Shown piece by piece: positions 24,441 through 33,213 of a stretch of DNA of 35,365 nucleotides. The DNA comes from CAYSXY01 sp964435165 (lineage in GTDB: Bacteria > Pseudomonadota > Alphaproteobacteria > Rickettsiales > RI-342): positions 1 through 35,365 of the forward strand of contig CAYSXY010000019.1 of NCBI GenBank assembly GCA_964435165.1, given 5' to 3'. A program made the position numbers and the translations under genes. The stretch's first letter is position 1; each line of letters begins with the position of its first letter. Under the pieces are notes generated by a model. It saw only the letters and a program-made list of their open reading frames with translations, ran no database searches and was not told the DNA's origin.

Positions 24441-24689
24441 AGTGGGGGGAGGTACGAGATTGACTATCGCCTCAAACAATTAAAATAAAAAGAAAAAACA
24501 CTGTAGATACAGTAAAGATATGTCGTTTTTTGTTTAAGGTCTTGTTGATGATTTGGCAAAAAATAAGCATAACTACGTAGCAAATACAGCCTAAATACGA
24601 CCGAAAAGTTAAATGTGATTAACTTACATGTGCCATGATGGAAACCATGAATGACTGAATGGGGGCAGCATTCATAGGGGAGGCACACA
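24441..24689. other. AT-rich gene-free stretch upstream of the GH5 gene
   Basis: This 249-base stretch is noticeably AT-rich compared with its neighbours. It holds three short inverted repeats. ACTGTA-GA-TACAGT is at 24500-24513. AAGTTAA/TTAACTT is at 24606-24625. ATGAATG at 24647-24653 pairs with CATTCAT at 24669-24675. TGTGATTAACTTACAT at about 24615-24630 loosely resembles a CRP-type half-site pair with two mismatches. GGGGAGG at 24677-24683 is a clear ribosome binding site for the next gene. No promoter could be assigned with confidence. Confidence 0.45.
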
Positions 24690-26747
24690 ATGGTATCAAC
24701 GGTACCACAGACACGGCTGGATCATCTCCAGCACGGCGTTAATTTATCGCATTGGTTCTGGCAAGGCTATATCGGAGACCCAATCACCACCATCCAGCAA
24801 TATATTACCGAGGAGGATATACTTCTCCTGCAACAGCTTGGAGTTGATCATGTACGCCTGCCGGTGGATGTTGCCTATGTGATCGATTGGAATCACCCTA
24901 CGCAGTTGAATGAGCAGATGTTGGCATTGCTGGATGAGGCTATTCAGATGCTGCATGCACATAATCTCGCTGTGATGGTGACGCCCTTTGGCGAGATTGA
25001 TCAAAAAGTAGTAGATCTTACAGCATTGGATGACGTCACCGCTTTTTGGCACCATTTTGCATCGCATTTATCAACATTTGATCCAGAGCTGACGATGCTG
25101 GAGGTGGCGAATGAACCCATAGCCGACCCTGCACATTGGCAGTCCATTCAGGAGCATTTGATTCAGACCATTCGGCAGGTGGCGCCGGAACACACCATCA
25201 TCACGGCAACGTCCCTCAAGCATGGCTCGGGCGAGCAGGATTGGGGGGTGATTCAGGCGCTGACGGAAACCACGCCATCAGAAGATGACAATGTGATCTA
25301 TAATTTGCATTTCTATGAGCCATTTCAATTTACGCATCAAGGCGCAGAGTGGGGTGATCCTGTTTCGGCAATGTTGACTGATATTCCCTATCCCTCATCG
25401 CCGGAAGCAGTAGCCGAAATAGCGGCACGCTTAGAAGAGGAAATGACCGATCCTGCCTATCATTGGGTGCCGGACTGGATACGACAATACGGAGCCGATG
25501 GCTGGAATGCCTCTATGCTCGAAAAAGTGATTGCACCGGCAGCACAATGGGCGCGCACACATGATGTTCCGCTTCATTTTAATGAATTTGGTGTGTATCA
25601 GCTCGGAGGTGCCGATCCGCAACAGCGCATCGATTATTTGTTAGATTTGCGCGTGGTAATGCAAGAGCAGGGCATTAGCTGGACGGCATGGGATTATGGC
25701 GCCGGCTTTGGCATCGTTGATAAAACAACAGGTTCGCCTGTGCTGGATGATCTTGCAGCTGATGCATTGGGGTTTAACACACTTCTCACAGGCGAGGTGA
25801 ATGAACATATCGGCACGCAGCAGGCAGACATATTAAAAGGCGGTAGCGCTAATGACATCATACAGGGAGACAATGGCAATGACTGGATCGTCGGCAGGGA
25901 AGGTGCTGATTTACTGATGGGAGGAAGAGGAGCCGACCATTATCAGTTTCATTCAGGTGATGGCCAGGACATCGTCAGCGAATATGGTGGGGGTGAGAAT
26001 CAGTCGATAGAAGATAGGCTCATCATGGCCGATGTGAGGACAACGCAGGAGATGACGCTGGAGCGCCAGGCTAACCACTTATCGATCAGTTATGGAAATG
26101 ATGATGAGGTTCTGGTCTTTAATCATTTTGACCCGGCAAATACCAACCGCAGAGTGGAGTTGCTGGAATTAGGTAGCGGCGAAGTCTATGCACTCTCTCA
26201 TGAGTTGCCGCTTCTTTATGAGATAAACCGTAGTACGGCGCATGCATCATCGCCATCACATTCGCCCACGGAAAACGATCACTGGAATTTAGGAGCTATT
26301 ATCAACGGCCCCCAAAAAGGCGAGATTGCGGAAACATCAGAGGCGCAGCAATCGGATAAAACCTATGTGATTGTAGAGGGAAGTGACAGAAATGACAGGC
26401 TACGAGGAGGAAACGACGATGAATGGCTGATTGGCGGTGGTGGTCGTGATCGCCTTGTTGGTGGCAATGGCGATGATCGGCTTGAAGGCGGGATAGGAAA
26501 TGACCGATTGCGTGGCGGCGATGGCGCTGATGTCTTTGTCTTTTCACCTGATGATCATGGTCATGATCGCATTCTAGACTTTAATCATCAGGAGGATAAA
26601 ATCGATATCCAGGCATTTGAGACGGATTATGAGACTATTGAACGCATGATAGTTAGCCGTGGTAGATCGGTGCATCTGATATTAAATGATGTGCGTGTTA
26701 CGGTGCAAGGGGAAGCATGGCTCGAACCGGATAGCTTCCTGTTTTAG
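24690..26747 (+). CDS. Glycoside hydrolase family 5 (cellulase-like) with C-terminal RTX repeats
   Basis: This 685-residue protein joins a GH5 beta-glycosidase domain (about 10-365) to RTX calcium-binding repeats. The general acid/base is E142 in LEVANEP and the nucleophile is E299 in FNEFGVY. H207 and Y209 (NLHFYEP) and W334 (WTAWDYG) match GH5 active-site positions. A first RTX block lies at about 383-430 (GGSANDIIQG, GREGADLLMGG). A beta-rich haemolysin-associated segment follows (about 440-500). A second block of five or six nonapeptides spans 563-617 (GGNGDDRLEGG). There is no N-terminal signal peptide, so secretion by a type I system via the C-terminus is likely. No such transporter is adjacent. 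The substrate (cellulose, mannan or other beta-glucan) is not determinable. Confidence 0.88.
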   Translation: MVSTVPQTRLDHLQHGVNLSHWFWQGYIGDPITTIQQYITEEDILLLQQLGVDHVRLPVDVAYVIDWNHPTQLNEQMLALLDEAIQMLHAHNLAVMVTPFGEIDQKVVDLTALDDVTAFWHHFASHLSTFDPELTMLEVANEPIADPAHWQSIQEHLIQTIRQVAPEHTIITATSLKHGSGEQDWGVIQALTETTPSEDDNVIYNLHFYEPFQFTHQGAEWGDPVSAMLTDIPYPSSPEAVAEIAARLEEEMTDPAYHWVPDWIRQYGADGWNASMLEKVIAPAAQWARTHDVPLHFNEFGVYQLGGADPQQRIDYLLDLRVVMQEQGISWTAWDYGAGFGIVDKTTGSPVLDDLAADALGFNTLLTGEVNEHIGTQQADILKGGSANDIIQGDNGNDWIVGREGADLLMGGRGADHYQFHSGDGQDIVSEYGGGENQSIEDRLIMADVRTTQEMTLERQANHLSISYGNDDEVLVFNHFDPANTNRRVELLELGSGEVYALSHELPLLYEINRSTAHASSPSHSPTENDHWNLGAIINGPQKGEIAETSEAQQSDKTYVIVEGSDRNDRLRGGNDDEWLIGGGGRDRLVGGNGDDRLEGGIGNDRLRGGDGADVFVFSPDDHGHDRILDFNHQEDKIDIQAFETDYETIERMIVSRGRSVHLILNDVRVTVQGEAWLEPDSFLF

Positions 26748-26760
26748 GGTTGGTATAGGA

Positions 26761-27417
26761 CTATTCCAGCGCAATATTGTCATGCAACGGCACACCCGAT
26801 GCCTTAGCCATGGCTTGGCGATAGCCATCAACCTCATCGGGATAAGCTAATCCAGCAACAATAGAGAGGCTGCGCAAAATAGCGAAGAGATGAATATCAT
26901 CTTCTGATAATGTACCATGCACGGCTTTTGACGACGTGATGAGTGGTGATAAATCAGCCAGCAAATGATTAGCTTCGTCTTTCAAGGCCATGCTATTTGC
27001 CAGATGTTCGGCAAAAGAACCGATCATGGCTTCTTTTTTACGAGTGAAATAATCGCGTGCACCCTCTGTCGAAAACTCTTCCAGTGGAGCCGCAACCCAG
27101 CGTGGCATGGCAAGCGGGTAGAGGGGGGAGCGTATCGCCGACAGCCAATCTTTCAGCGCATGATTATCATCGGGCACCGGATGCAGTAGGCGTGCTTGTC
27201 CCTGCTGATCAATAATGCGGACAATATCCATACTTTCAGGCAGATAGGATCGATCCTCTTTTTCTAAAATAGGCACCATCTTCTTGCCTATCATGCTCAC
27301 GGGCGTCATTTCGTCATCATTGAGGAGTGTAATCAGTTCGATAGGCAGTTTCTTCAGGCCGAATATCATGCGTGCTTTAACGCAATAAGGGCAATGGTCG
27401 TAGATATAGAGTTTCAT
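26761..27417 (-). CDS. grxB: Glutaredoxin 2
   Basis: GrxB is a GST-like glutaredoxin that reduces disulfides and mixed disulfides with glutathione. The N-terminal thioredoxin domain has the active site CPYC at residues 9-12 within KLYIYDHCPYCVKARMIFGL, nearly the E. coli Grx2 sequence. VPILEKEDRSYLPESMDIVR is the glutathione-binding segment. The C-terminal helical domain (from about residue 80) completes 218 residues, close to the 215 of E. coli. I use ATG 27417, preceded by GAGG, rather than the upstream TTG 27429. It begins eight bases after the stop of the dehydrogenase gene, so it is the last gene of a ggt-sad-grxB operon. It converges with the GH5 gene. Confidence 0.93.
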   Translation of the reverse strand: MKLYIYDHCPYCVKARMIFGLKKLPIELITLLNDDEMTPVSMIGKKMVPILEKEDRSYLPESMDIVRIIDQQGQARLLHPVPDDNHALKDWLSAIRSPLYPLAMPRWVAAPLEEFSTEGARDYFTRKKEAMIGSFAEHLANSMALKDEANHLLADLSPLITSSKAVHGTLSEDDIHLFAILRSLSIVAGLAYPDEVDGYRQAMAKASGVPLHDNIALE

Positions 27418-27425
27418 CACATTCC

Positions 27426-28748
27426 TCAATTTGATTCTGTTATGACAATGGTCTTGGCATTCACAAATTCACGAATACCAAAAGACGATAATTCACGGCC
27501 AAAACCGCTTTCTTTTATACCGCCAAACGGTAGCCTGGGGTCAGATACCACATGGTGGTTGATAAACACATTTCCGGCCTGTAGTTCATCTCTTGCTAAA
27601 GATTCTGCGCGCGATAGGTCATTACCTATAATGCCGCCGCCTAAACCAAACACACTATTATTGGCCAGTTCAATGGCATCGATTTCATCTTGCGCTGGCA
27701 CAATAGAGCCCACAGGCCCAAATAACTCTTCATCAAAAGCAGGCATGCCGGGGACGACATTCGTCAAAAGTGTCGGTGGATAATAGGCTCCTTCCTGCGA
27801 TGGAATGACACCTCCACACAGCAGCAACGCGCCCATGGCAATAGAATCCTGCACCTGCCTGTGTAATTCGTCTCGCAAATCATCGCGGGCCATGGGACCA
27901 ATATCGGTGTGCTCATCCACTGGATCGCCCATAACCAAACGATTAAAACGCTCAAGCAGAGCGTGTTCAAACGCCGCTAGCCGTGATGCCGTGACAATAA
28001 ATCGTTTGGCTGCAATACAGCTTTGCCCTGCATTGATCATACGCCCAGTCGTGCATATCTCGGCGGCCTTCTCCAGATCAGCATCCTCCAGCACGACATA
28101 GGCATCGCTGCCACCCAATTCCAGCACAGTTTTTTTAAGATGATGTCCGGCAATGGACGCCACTTCTCTGCCTGCCTTCGTGCTGCCTGTCAGCGTGACT
28201 GCCTGAACCGCAGAAGAGGCAATGACCTCTCCTATTTCATCATGGTCTATATTCATGTGCGTAAATAAACAGGCTGGCAGGCCTGCATCAACAAACAGGC
28301 GTTCAATTGCGATGGCGCAGCCTTGCACCAAAGAGGCATGCTTAAGCAGGCAACCATTTCCTGCCATCAGGGTGGGGGCAGCAAATCGGAATACCTGCCA
28401 GAATGGAAAGTTCCATGGCATAATGCCGAGGATAATGCCTAGTGGCTGATAGGTAACATATGACGCATGATAGTCTGTCTCTATAGACTCATCCGTGAGC
28501 ATACGCTCCCCATGTTCCGCATAATACCGGCAGACAGATGCACATTTTTCAATTTCAGCTCTGGCTTCACTCAGTCGTTTGCCCATTTCACGGGTGATAA
28601 GTCGCGCATATTCTTCCTGCCTGGCAAGCAAACCGTCCGCAACGCGATTGAGGCATGCCGCGCGTGCGGCAAATGTTTCCTGCTGCCACACCGACTGCGC
28701 TGAGGCTGTTGACTTGATGAGTGTCGCAGTTGACGGAGAGAGGGGCAT
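27426..28748 (-). CDS. sad: NAD(P)-dependent succinate-semialdehyde dehydrogenase-like (Sad/YneI type)
   Basis: This aldehyde dehydrogenase closely resembles E. coli Sad (YneI), which oxidises succinate semialdehyde to succinate. IMPWNFPFWQVFR (N113 in the oxyanion hole), TGSTKAG (187-193), E210 in VLELGGSDAYVVL and the catalytic cysteine C244 in INAGQSCIAAKRF are all present. PFGGIKESGFGRELS ends the catalytic domain. At 440 residues the N-terminus is about 20 residues shorter than E. coli Sad. It begins with a short Ser/Thr-rich stretch, so the first strand of the fold may be missing or altered. It lies 14 bases downstream of ggt and eight bases upstream of grxB on the same strand. The true substrate could be another semialdehyde. 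Confidence 0.9.
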   Translation of the reverse strand: MPLSPSTATLIKSTASAQSVWQQETFAARAACLNRVADGLLARQEEYARLITREMGKRLSEARAEIEKCASVCRYYAEHGERMLTDESIETDYHASYVTYQPLGIILGIMPWNFPFWQVFRFAAPTLMAGNGCLLKHASLVQGCAIAIERLFVDAGLPACLFTHMNIDHDEIGEVIASSAVQAVTLTGSTKAGREVASIAGHHLKKTVLELGGSDAYVVLEDADLEKAAEICTTGRMINAGQSCIAAKRFIVTASRLAAFEHALLERFNRLVMGDPVDEHTDIGPMARDDLRDELHRQVQDSIAMGALLLCGGVIPSQEGAYYPPTLLTNVVPGMPAFDEELFGPVGSIVPAQDEIDAIELANNSVFGLGGGIIGNDLSRAESLARDELQAGNVFINHHVVSDPRLPFGGIKESGFGRELSSFGIREFVNAKTIVITESN

Positions 28749-28762
28749 AATGATTACCTTAA

Positions 28763-30499
28763 TTAGTGACCGAGTGCCACGCCTTCTCGACGCGGATCGG
28801 CGCCTCCGACGAATTGTCCATCGATTACATGAATACCATGAACACCGCTTACAAGTTGGCGCAGCGTCACCTCGTGGCCCAGCGCTTCTAAAGCCCTCTG
28901 ACGAGAGGCAAGTGATGAGTCCGCTTCTAGTTCAAGAGTTTTGCCAGCATACGCAATACGCGGATAGGAAATAGCCTCCTGCATGTCCATCTCCCAATCC
29001 AACACATTCAGTATGGTGTGTAAAGTATAACTGATAATACGTGCGCCGCCCGGCGAGCCAACAATCATTATGATGTTCCCGTCAGGGCCAAACACCAATG
29101 TAGGAGACATAGAACTGCGGGGGCGCTTGCCCGGCTCCAAACGATTGGCGACAGGCTTTCCATCTTTCTCGGGCCTGAATGAAAAATCAGTCAATTGATT
29201 ATTGAGTAAAAAACCGCGTACGGAAAGCCCTGAACCATAGGCATATTCGATACTGCTGGTGAGTGAAACAGCGTTGCCATTGGCATCAATGACGCTGATA
29301 TGCGTTGTTGATGGCGGTTCCTGCTGTTTCGGCAATAATGGCTCTCGTAGCATGGAGGAATGCAATCCGGGTGCTACTTGCTTCATGGCCTGACTTAAGC
29401 GAATGCGCCCGGCGCGCCAACGCAGATAATGAGGATGAAGTAACTGTGCCACAGGCACATCAACGAAATCAGGGTCGGCGATGTAGGCGTTACGATCCGC
29501 AAAGGCGAGACGCAGCGCTTCGGTGATTAGATGTAAGGCAGTTGGGCTATCAGGTGCATAATCACTAAGCGGAAAATGGCGTAGGATGCCAAGTGCCTGC
29601 ATCACCGTTAAACCGCCGGAACTTGGCGGGCCCATACTGCATACCCGATAGCGTTGATAGGGAATGCACAGCACTGCGCGCTCTTTGATGTGATAGTGTC
29701 GTAAATCCTCAATCGTTAGGGCGCCTGGATTAAAAGGGCTTGATTGAACTGCCTCGGCGAGGTCTTTGCCTATCTCACCATTGTAAAATATATCAATCCC
29801 TTCCGTGGCAATCAGGCGTAATGTCTCTGCAAATTCAGTGTTGGTGAGTATGGTACCGGCAGTATGCGCCTGTCCGTCTGGGGTAAAAAATAGCGCAGCA
29901 CTTTCAGGAAAATCCTGCACATGATCGGCCCAATCAATATTATTTTCCATGCGCTCGGTCATGGCATAGCCATTCTCCGCCAATGCAATGGCTGGTTGAA
30001 AGAGTTCTTGCCAGGGCAGAGTGCCGTGCTGCGCATGCACATGATGAAGCAAAGCCAGAATACCCGGCACGCCAACCGATTGCCCGCCTTTCACCGCATC
30101 TTTGAAAGGACGCGGCGTGCCATCTTCATGCAGAAACATATCCGATGTCGTGTTAGCGGGAGCCGCCTCACGCCCATCAATGCTAAAGGTGTGGTCAAGG
30201 TGTGCATCGTGATAGAGTAAAAAACCACCGCCGCCGATACCGGATGATTGTGGTTCGACCAGATTGAGCACCATCTGCGCGGCAATGGCCGCATCAATGG
30301 CGCTGCCGCCAGCCTTGAGCATAGATAAGCCTGCTTCACTGGCCAGTGGATGGCCCGCGACCACCATGGCCTCTTCACCGTAAACAGCGGTGCGCTCCGA
30401 AATGGTGCTGGCAGCCTCTGGCGCACGCAAATCCGCATCTGCCACGGCAGATGAAATAGGAAGAGAGAGGGTGAAAAGCAGGAAAAACAAAACGATCAT
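28763..30499 (-). CDS. ggt: Gamma-glutamyltranspeptidase (Ggt)
   Basis: Ggt is a periplasmic N-terminal-nucleophile hydrolase. It cleaves or transfers the gamma-glutamyl group of glutathione and related amides. The 578-residue precursor starts with a hydrophobic export signal (IVLFFLLFTLSLPISSAVADA). Its n-region lacks the usual positive charge. The proenzyme is expected to self-cleave before T398 in STTHISVIDANGN, making large and small subunits. RSSMSPT (461-467) and GSPGGARI (481-488) are the oxyanion and substrate-binding motifs. IGGGGFLLYH and SIDGREAAP are conserved in the large subunit. It is the first gene of the reverse-strand operon ggt-sad-grxB, divergent from the 731-aa gene. Confidence 0.95.
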   Translation of the reverse strand: MIVLFFLLFTLSLPISSAVADADLRAPEAASTISERTAVYGEEAMVVAGHPLASEAGLSMLKAGGSAIDAAIAAQMVLNLVEPQSSGIGGGGFLLYHDAHLDHTFSIDGREAAPANTTSDMFLHEDGTPRPFKDAVKGGQSVGVPGILALLHHVHAQHGTLPWQELFQPAIALAENGYAMTERMENNIDWADHVQDFPESAALFFTPDGQAHTAGTILTNTEFAETLRLIATEGIDIFYNGEIGKDLAEAVQSSPFNPGALTIEDLRHYHIKERAVLCIPYQRYRVCSMGPPSSGGLTVMQALGILRHFPLSDYAPDSPTALHLITEALRLAFADRNAYIADPDFVDVPVAQLLHPHYLRWRAGRIRLSQAMKQVAPGLHSSMLREPLLPKQQEPPSTTHISVIDANGNAVSLTSSIEYAYGSGLSVRGFLLNNQLTDFSFRPEKDGKPVANRLEPGKRPRSSMSPTLVFGPDGNIIMIVGSPGGARIISYTLHTILNVLDWEMDMQEAISYPRIAYAGKTLELEADSSLASRQRALEALGHEVTLRQLVSGVHGIHVIDGQFVGGADPRREGVALGH

Positions 30500-30671
30500 G
30501 AAGAGGAAAATGCCCTGATTTAAATCGCCATGCCACCAAAAAAGCCAAAAAATGCATCAATGATAAGAAAAAACGTGCATTATCAGGCAAATGTGGATTA
30601 TTGTTATATTTCTGTCACAATTCGTCTTTAGACTGATAAGTGTAGCAATTTATAACCAATAAGGTGTATCG

Positions 30672-32867
30672 ATGGGCGCCAGAGATTACACATGGCAAGC
30701 GGGAACATTGGACAAGGTGAGGGTCTATCGCTCACCCGCCGGTGATATAGCGACCATCTATTACCCTGAGACTGGCGATGCCACGGCTTTTCAACAAAAA
30801 TTGCAGCGATTGCAACGCGCCGTTGGGGAGAAAGGGCTGGGTGCCTATGCCGATATGGAGCAAGGCAAGCCTGTCCTGCGGCTCACCAGCTTTCAAAATG
30901 ATAAGCAGTTACTCGAACTGCTGCAGGAATGTGAACTCGTTGAGGGCAAACAATCGTCCAGGCGCATTTCCAATGGACAGCTTCGTAAAGATGGGTTGAT
31001 GCCACCGCGCAAGCCATTCGATATGGTGCAGTTTGGCTCGATGCTGGCACTCACAGGTCTTGGCCTGATGACAGCGCAGGGCTTTTATGAAGTCCATCTG
31101 GCAGATAATTTAGACAAGCATCCTTACAAGCCGCTGGAAGAGAATGACGGCAAGCCGTCGGAACTTGCACTAGCGGTGAAAAAGAAACTTGATGATCTCC
31201 AACCCAAATTAGAAGAAGCACGCAAAGCCTATGATGACAAGGTTAAGCAACTAAAAGAAGCGCACGATAAGAGCAAAAGCAAAGAAAAATTCATCCCGCC
31301 TGCGTTTGTGCCGCCGACTGTTGAGCTAACTAAGGAAGAGTTAGACGAATATCAGCGCTTTTTTGATAATAAAGGCGATCAATATCTCTATCAGACCGAG
31401 GCCTATCGCTTCGTGCAGCAGCGCGAAGGTGGAAAAGGACCCGGTTTTGAACTGAAGACACTGACTTATACAGAAGCGGATCGCCAATCGCTCAAAAAAA
31501 CCGGTCAAAATGATAAGAGTGCCGGTCTGACCTATGTCGGTGCCTATTCTATCCAGTTGATGTATGGCGGTGGCCAGGCAATGCTGGACTTTAATGATAT
31601 GAGTCGCGGCTTGATGAGTTATCTCGACAGCCAGCAGATGCAACTGGTCGGCCAGAACTGGAATGGGCCACATCAGTCGCAGAATGTTCAGCGTGGCGCG
31701 ATTAGAGATATTCATCTGGCCGTACAGAAAGACCCGATCGGCATTGTCGGCTGGCTTGGCGTCTATGCAAACGCGCGCATGACATTAGGTGGAGTGGAGC
31801 GTTTTAATAAAGCCGGTGGTTTGTCGGCATTGTCTGAGCGTCTTGGCTTGAGGCAGACCGCATCGGATGAAGAGTCGCGTGAAGGGACGCAGCAGACTGC
31901 ACCGCAATTTGATGCGGGCCTGATGGGCATTGGCATCACAGTGAAAAATGCTGAGGCACAGGAAGCAGGCGAAGGCACAGTTCAGAAAAAAGCCTCGAGC
32001 AGCGAAAATGACGTCGTGAAAGACGGATTGCTGCTTAACTACCGCCTGTTTGGTGGTTTCCTGAGTGCCTTTTCCGATTTGGTGGCGGCGGCCGTGCCGC
32101 AATTGCCGAAAGATCGGGTCGATGAGCTCAAGGCCAGCAGAAATCCGCTGAATAAAGCCTACGGCTATCTGGCGCAGGCGCCATTGGCGTTGCAAGGGTT
32201 CTTTGGTATTATCGACAAGCCATTTTCTGCCGTCTTTGGCTTTCAGTCAGAAACGACACCCTTTACGCAATTTACCGTTGTAACACGAAATGTCTTATTC
32301 GCTGCGGCGCGCGTAGTGATTTCACGTGGTAAAAAGGGTGGTGAGACGGCGGATTATGCCGATGCACTTGATCCGATGTATGCCATGATCTCCAATATTG
32401 TTATTAATGAGCCGCAGGCAAAACGCGCGGCGGTGATGGAGCAATCGGCCGAATATCTGGCCGCGCATCTGCTTGGCACAGGTGTCATCCCCATGCCGAA
32501 AGATAAAGAAAAAGAAGAAGTCGCTGCCGAAGTGAAAGCAACGATTCTGGAGCGTGTTCAACAACGCGTTGCCGATGTAGAGCGCAACCCATTTATGCGG
32601 GTGATGCAGCATGGTGGTCCGGCCACGGAAATGGCAGCGCAGTCGCAACCACGTGGTGCAGGTCAGTCACAGGTGCAGTGGATTCCCGGCACACGCATTA
32701 ATGCCGATGGTACGATGATTCAGGAAGGCCAGCGCGCCAATGAGTTTGAAGGCCTTGCCAATGGACAGCAAGGAGCCTCAGCACAGGAAATGCAAATTGC
32801 TCAAATGGCCGAAGCGCATAACCGCTACGCAAAACAGCAAGGCCAAATGGTGCCGGAGCATAGCTAG
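30672..32867 (+). CDS. Large hypothetical protein (731 aa) with one clear membrane segment
   Basis: I do not recognise the family. ATG 30672 has AAGGTG about six bases upstream. Residues 1-115 look globular and soluble (YTWQAGTLDKVRVYRSPAGD). One strong hydrophobic segment lies at about 118-138 (MVQFGSMLALTGLGLMTAQGF). A charged coiled-coil-like stretch follows (about 164-206, rich in Lys, Glu and Asp). A large middle region has weaker hydrophobic patches near 357-377 (PIGIVGWLGVYANARM) and 450-476 (RLFGGFLSAFSDLVAAAV). The last 80 residues are rich in Gln, Met, Ala and Gly. There is no signal peptide. It stands alone, divergent from ggt and upstream of a tRNA-derived repeat array. Membrane association is inferred; function is unknown. 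Confidence 0.75.
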   Translation: MGARDYTWQAGTLDKVRVYRSPAGDIATIYYPETGDATAFQQKLQRLQRAVGEKGLGAYADMEQGKPVLRLTSFQNDKQLLELLQECELVEGKQSSRRISNGQLRKDGLMPPRKPFDMVQFGSMLALTGLGLMTAQGFYEVHLADNLDKHPYKPLEENDGKPSELALAVKKKLDDLQPKLEEARKAYDDKVKQLKEAHDKSKSKEKFIPPAFVPPTVELTKEELDEYQRFFDNKGDQYLYQTEAYRFVQQREGGKGPGFELKTLTYTEADRQSLKKTGQNDKSAGLTYVGAYSIQLMYGGGQAMLDFNDMSRGLMSYLDSQQMQLVGQNWNGPHQSQNVQRGAIRDIHLAVQKDPIGIVGWLGVYANARMTLGGVERFNKAGGLSALSERLGLRQTASDEESREGTQQTAPQFDAGLMGIGITVKNAEAQEAGEGTVQKKASSSENDVVKDGLLLNYRLFGGFLSAFSDLVAAAVPQLPKDRVDELKASRNPLNKAYGYLAQAPLALQGFFGIIDKPFSAVFGFQSETTPFTQFTVVTRNVLFAAARVVISRGKKGGETADYADALDPMYAMISNIVINEPQAKRAAVMEQSAEYLAAHLLGTGVIPMPKDKEKEEVAAEVKATILERVQQRVADVERNPFMRVMQHGGPATEMAAQSQPRGAGQSQVQWIPGTRINADGTMIQEGQRANEFEGLANGQQGASAQEMQIAQMAEAHNRYAKQQGQMVPEHS

Positions 32868-32968
32868 GCACTGGTAACTAAATAGTGATGATAAAGCTGT
32901 AAACTCTGTTTTGTTTTTCGTAGCGGAGGTTTTGATGATTCATTGTCGCAAATGTGGTAGCTTGCGCT

Positions 32969-33013
32969 AACTGACGGCCTGCCTCTAGAGGCCGCTAACA
33001 AGGCGCCACCGGC
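32969..33013 (-). pseudogene. tRNA-Thr-derived remnant, copy 1
   Basis: This copy keeps the anticodon-side block (CCGCTAACAAGG), the T-stem base block and the 5' acceptor bases ACCGGC at 33008-33013. The 3' acceptor arm has been lost or degraded: bases 32946-32968 no longer resemble GGTGCCGGTT. It carries the same palindrome GCCTCTAGAGGC (32981-32992) as copy 2. Confidence 0.6.
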
Positions 33014-33079
33014 ACGCTTGCGGGCCGGAGTATAGACAAAGAGCAATCCGCCTTGTCCGATGATGTGAATTGAGGAAAA

Positions 33080-33146
33080 TGGTGCCGGTTTCTCACGCTC
33101 GAACTGACGACCTGCCTCTAGAGGCCGCTTACAAGGTGCCACCGGC
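33080..33146 (-). pseudogene. tRNA-Thr-derived remnant, copy 2
   Basis: Read on the reverse strand, this 67-base segment begins GCCGGT and ends ACCGGC-A-CCA, so both acceptor ends and an encoded CCA are retained. It keeps the anticodon loop CTTGTAA and the T-loop block CAGTTCGAG. It lacks the D-arm and carries GCCTCTAGAGGC (33114-33125) where the variable region should be. Base pairing of the anticodon and T stems is broken, so it is not a working tRNA. Confidence 0.7.
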
Positions 33147-33213
33147 ACGCATGCGGGCCGGGATATATACCAAAAAAGCAACCGCCGCTGCGCTATAAAA
33201 TAATAATGAAAGA

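Noticed and set aside
24615..24630. CRP-type operator before the GH5 gene
   Set aside because: Only a loose match (TGTGA then TACAT) with two mismatches; I mention it in the intergenic entry but do not claim a site.
32864..33181. 105-aa reverse-strand reading frame across the tRNA-derived array
   Set aside because: It is a by-product of the repeats: its sequence repeats itself with the array period, and it lacks a ribosome binding site.
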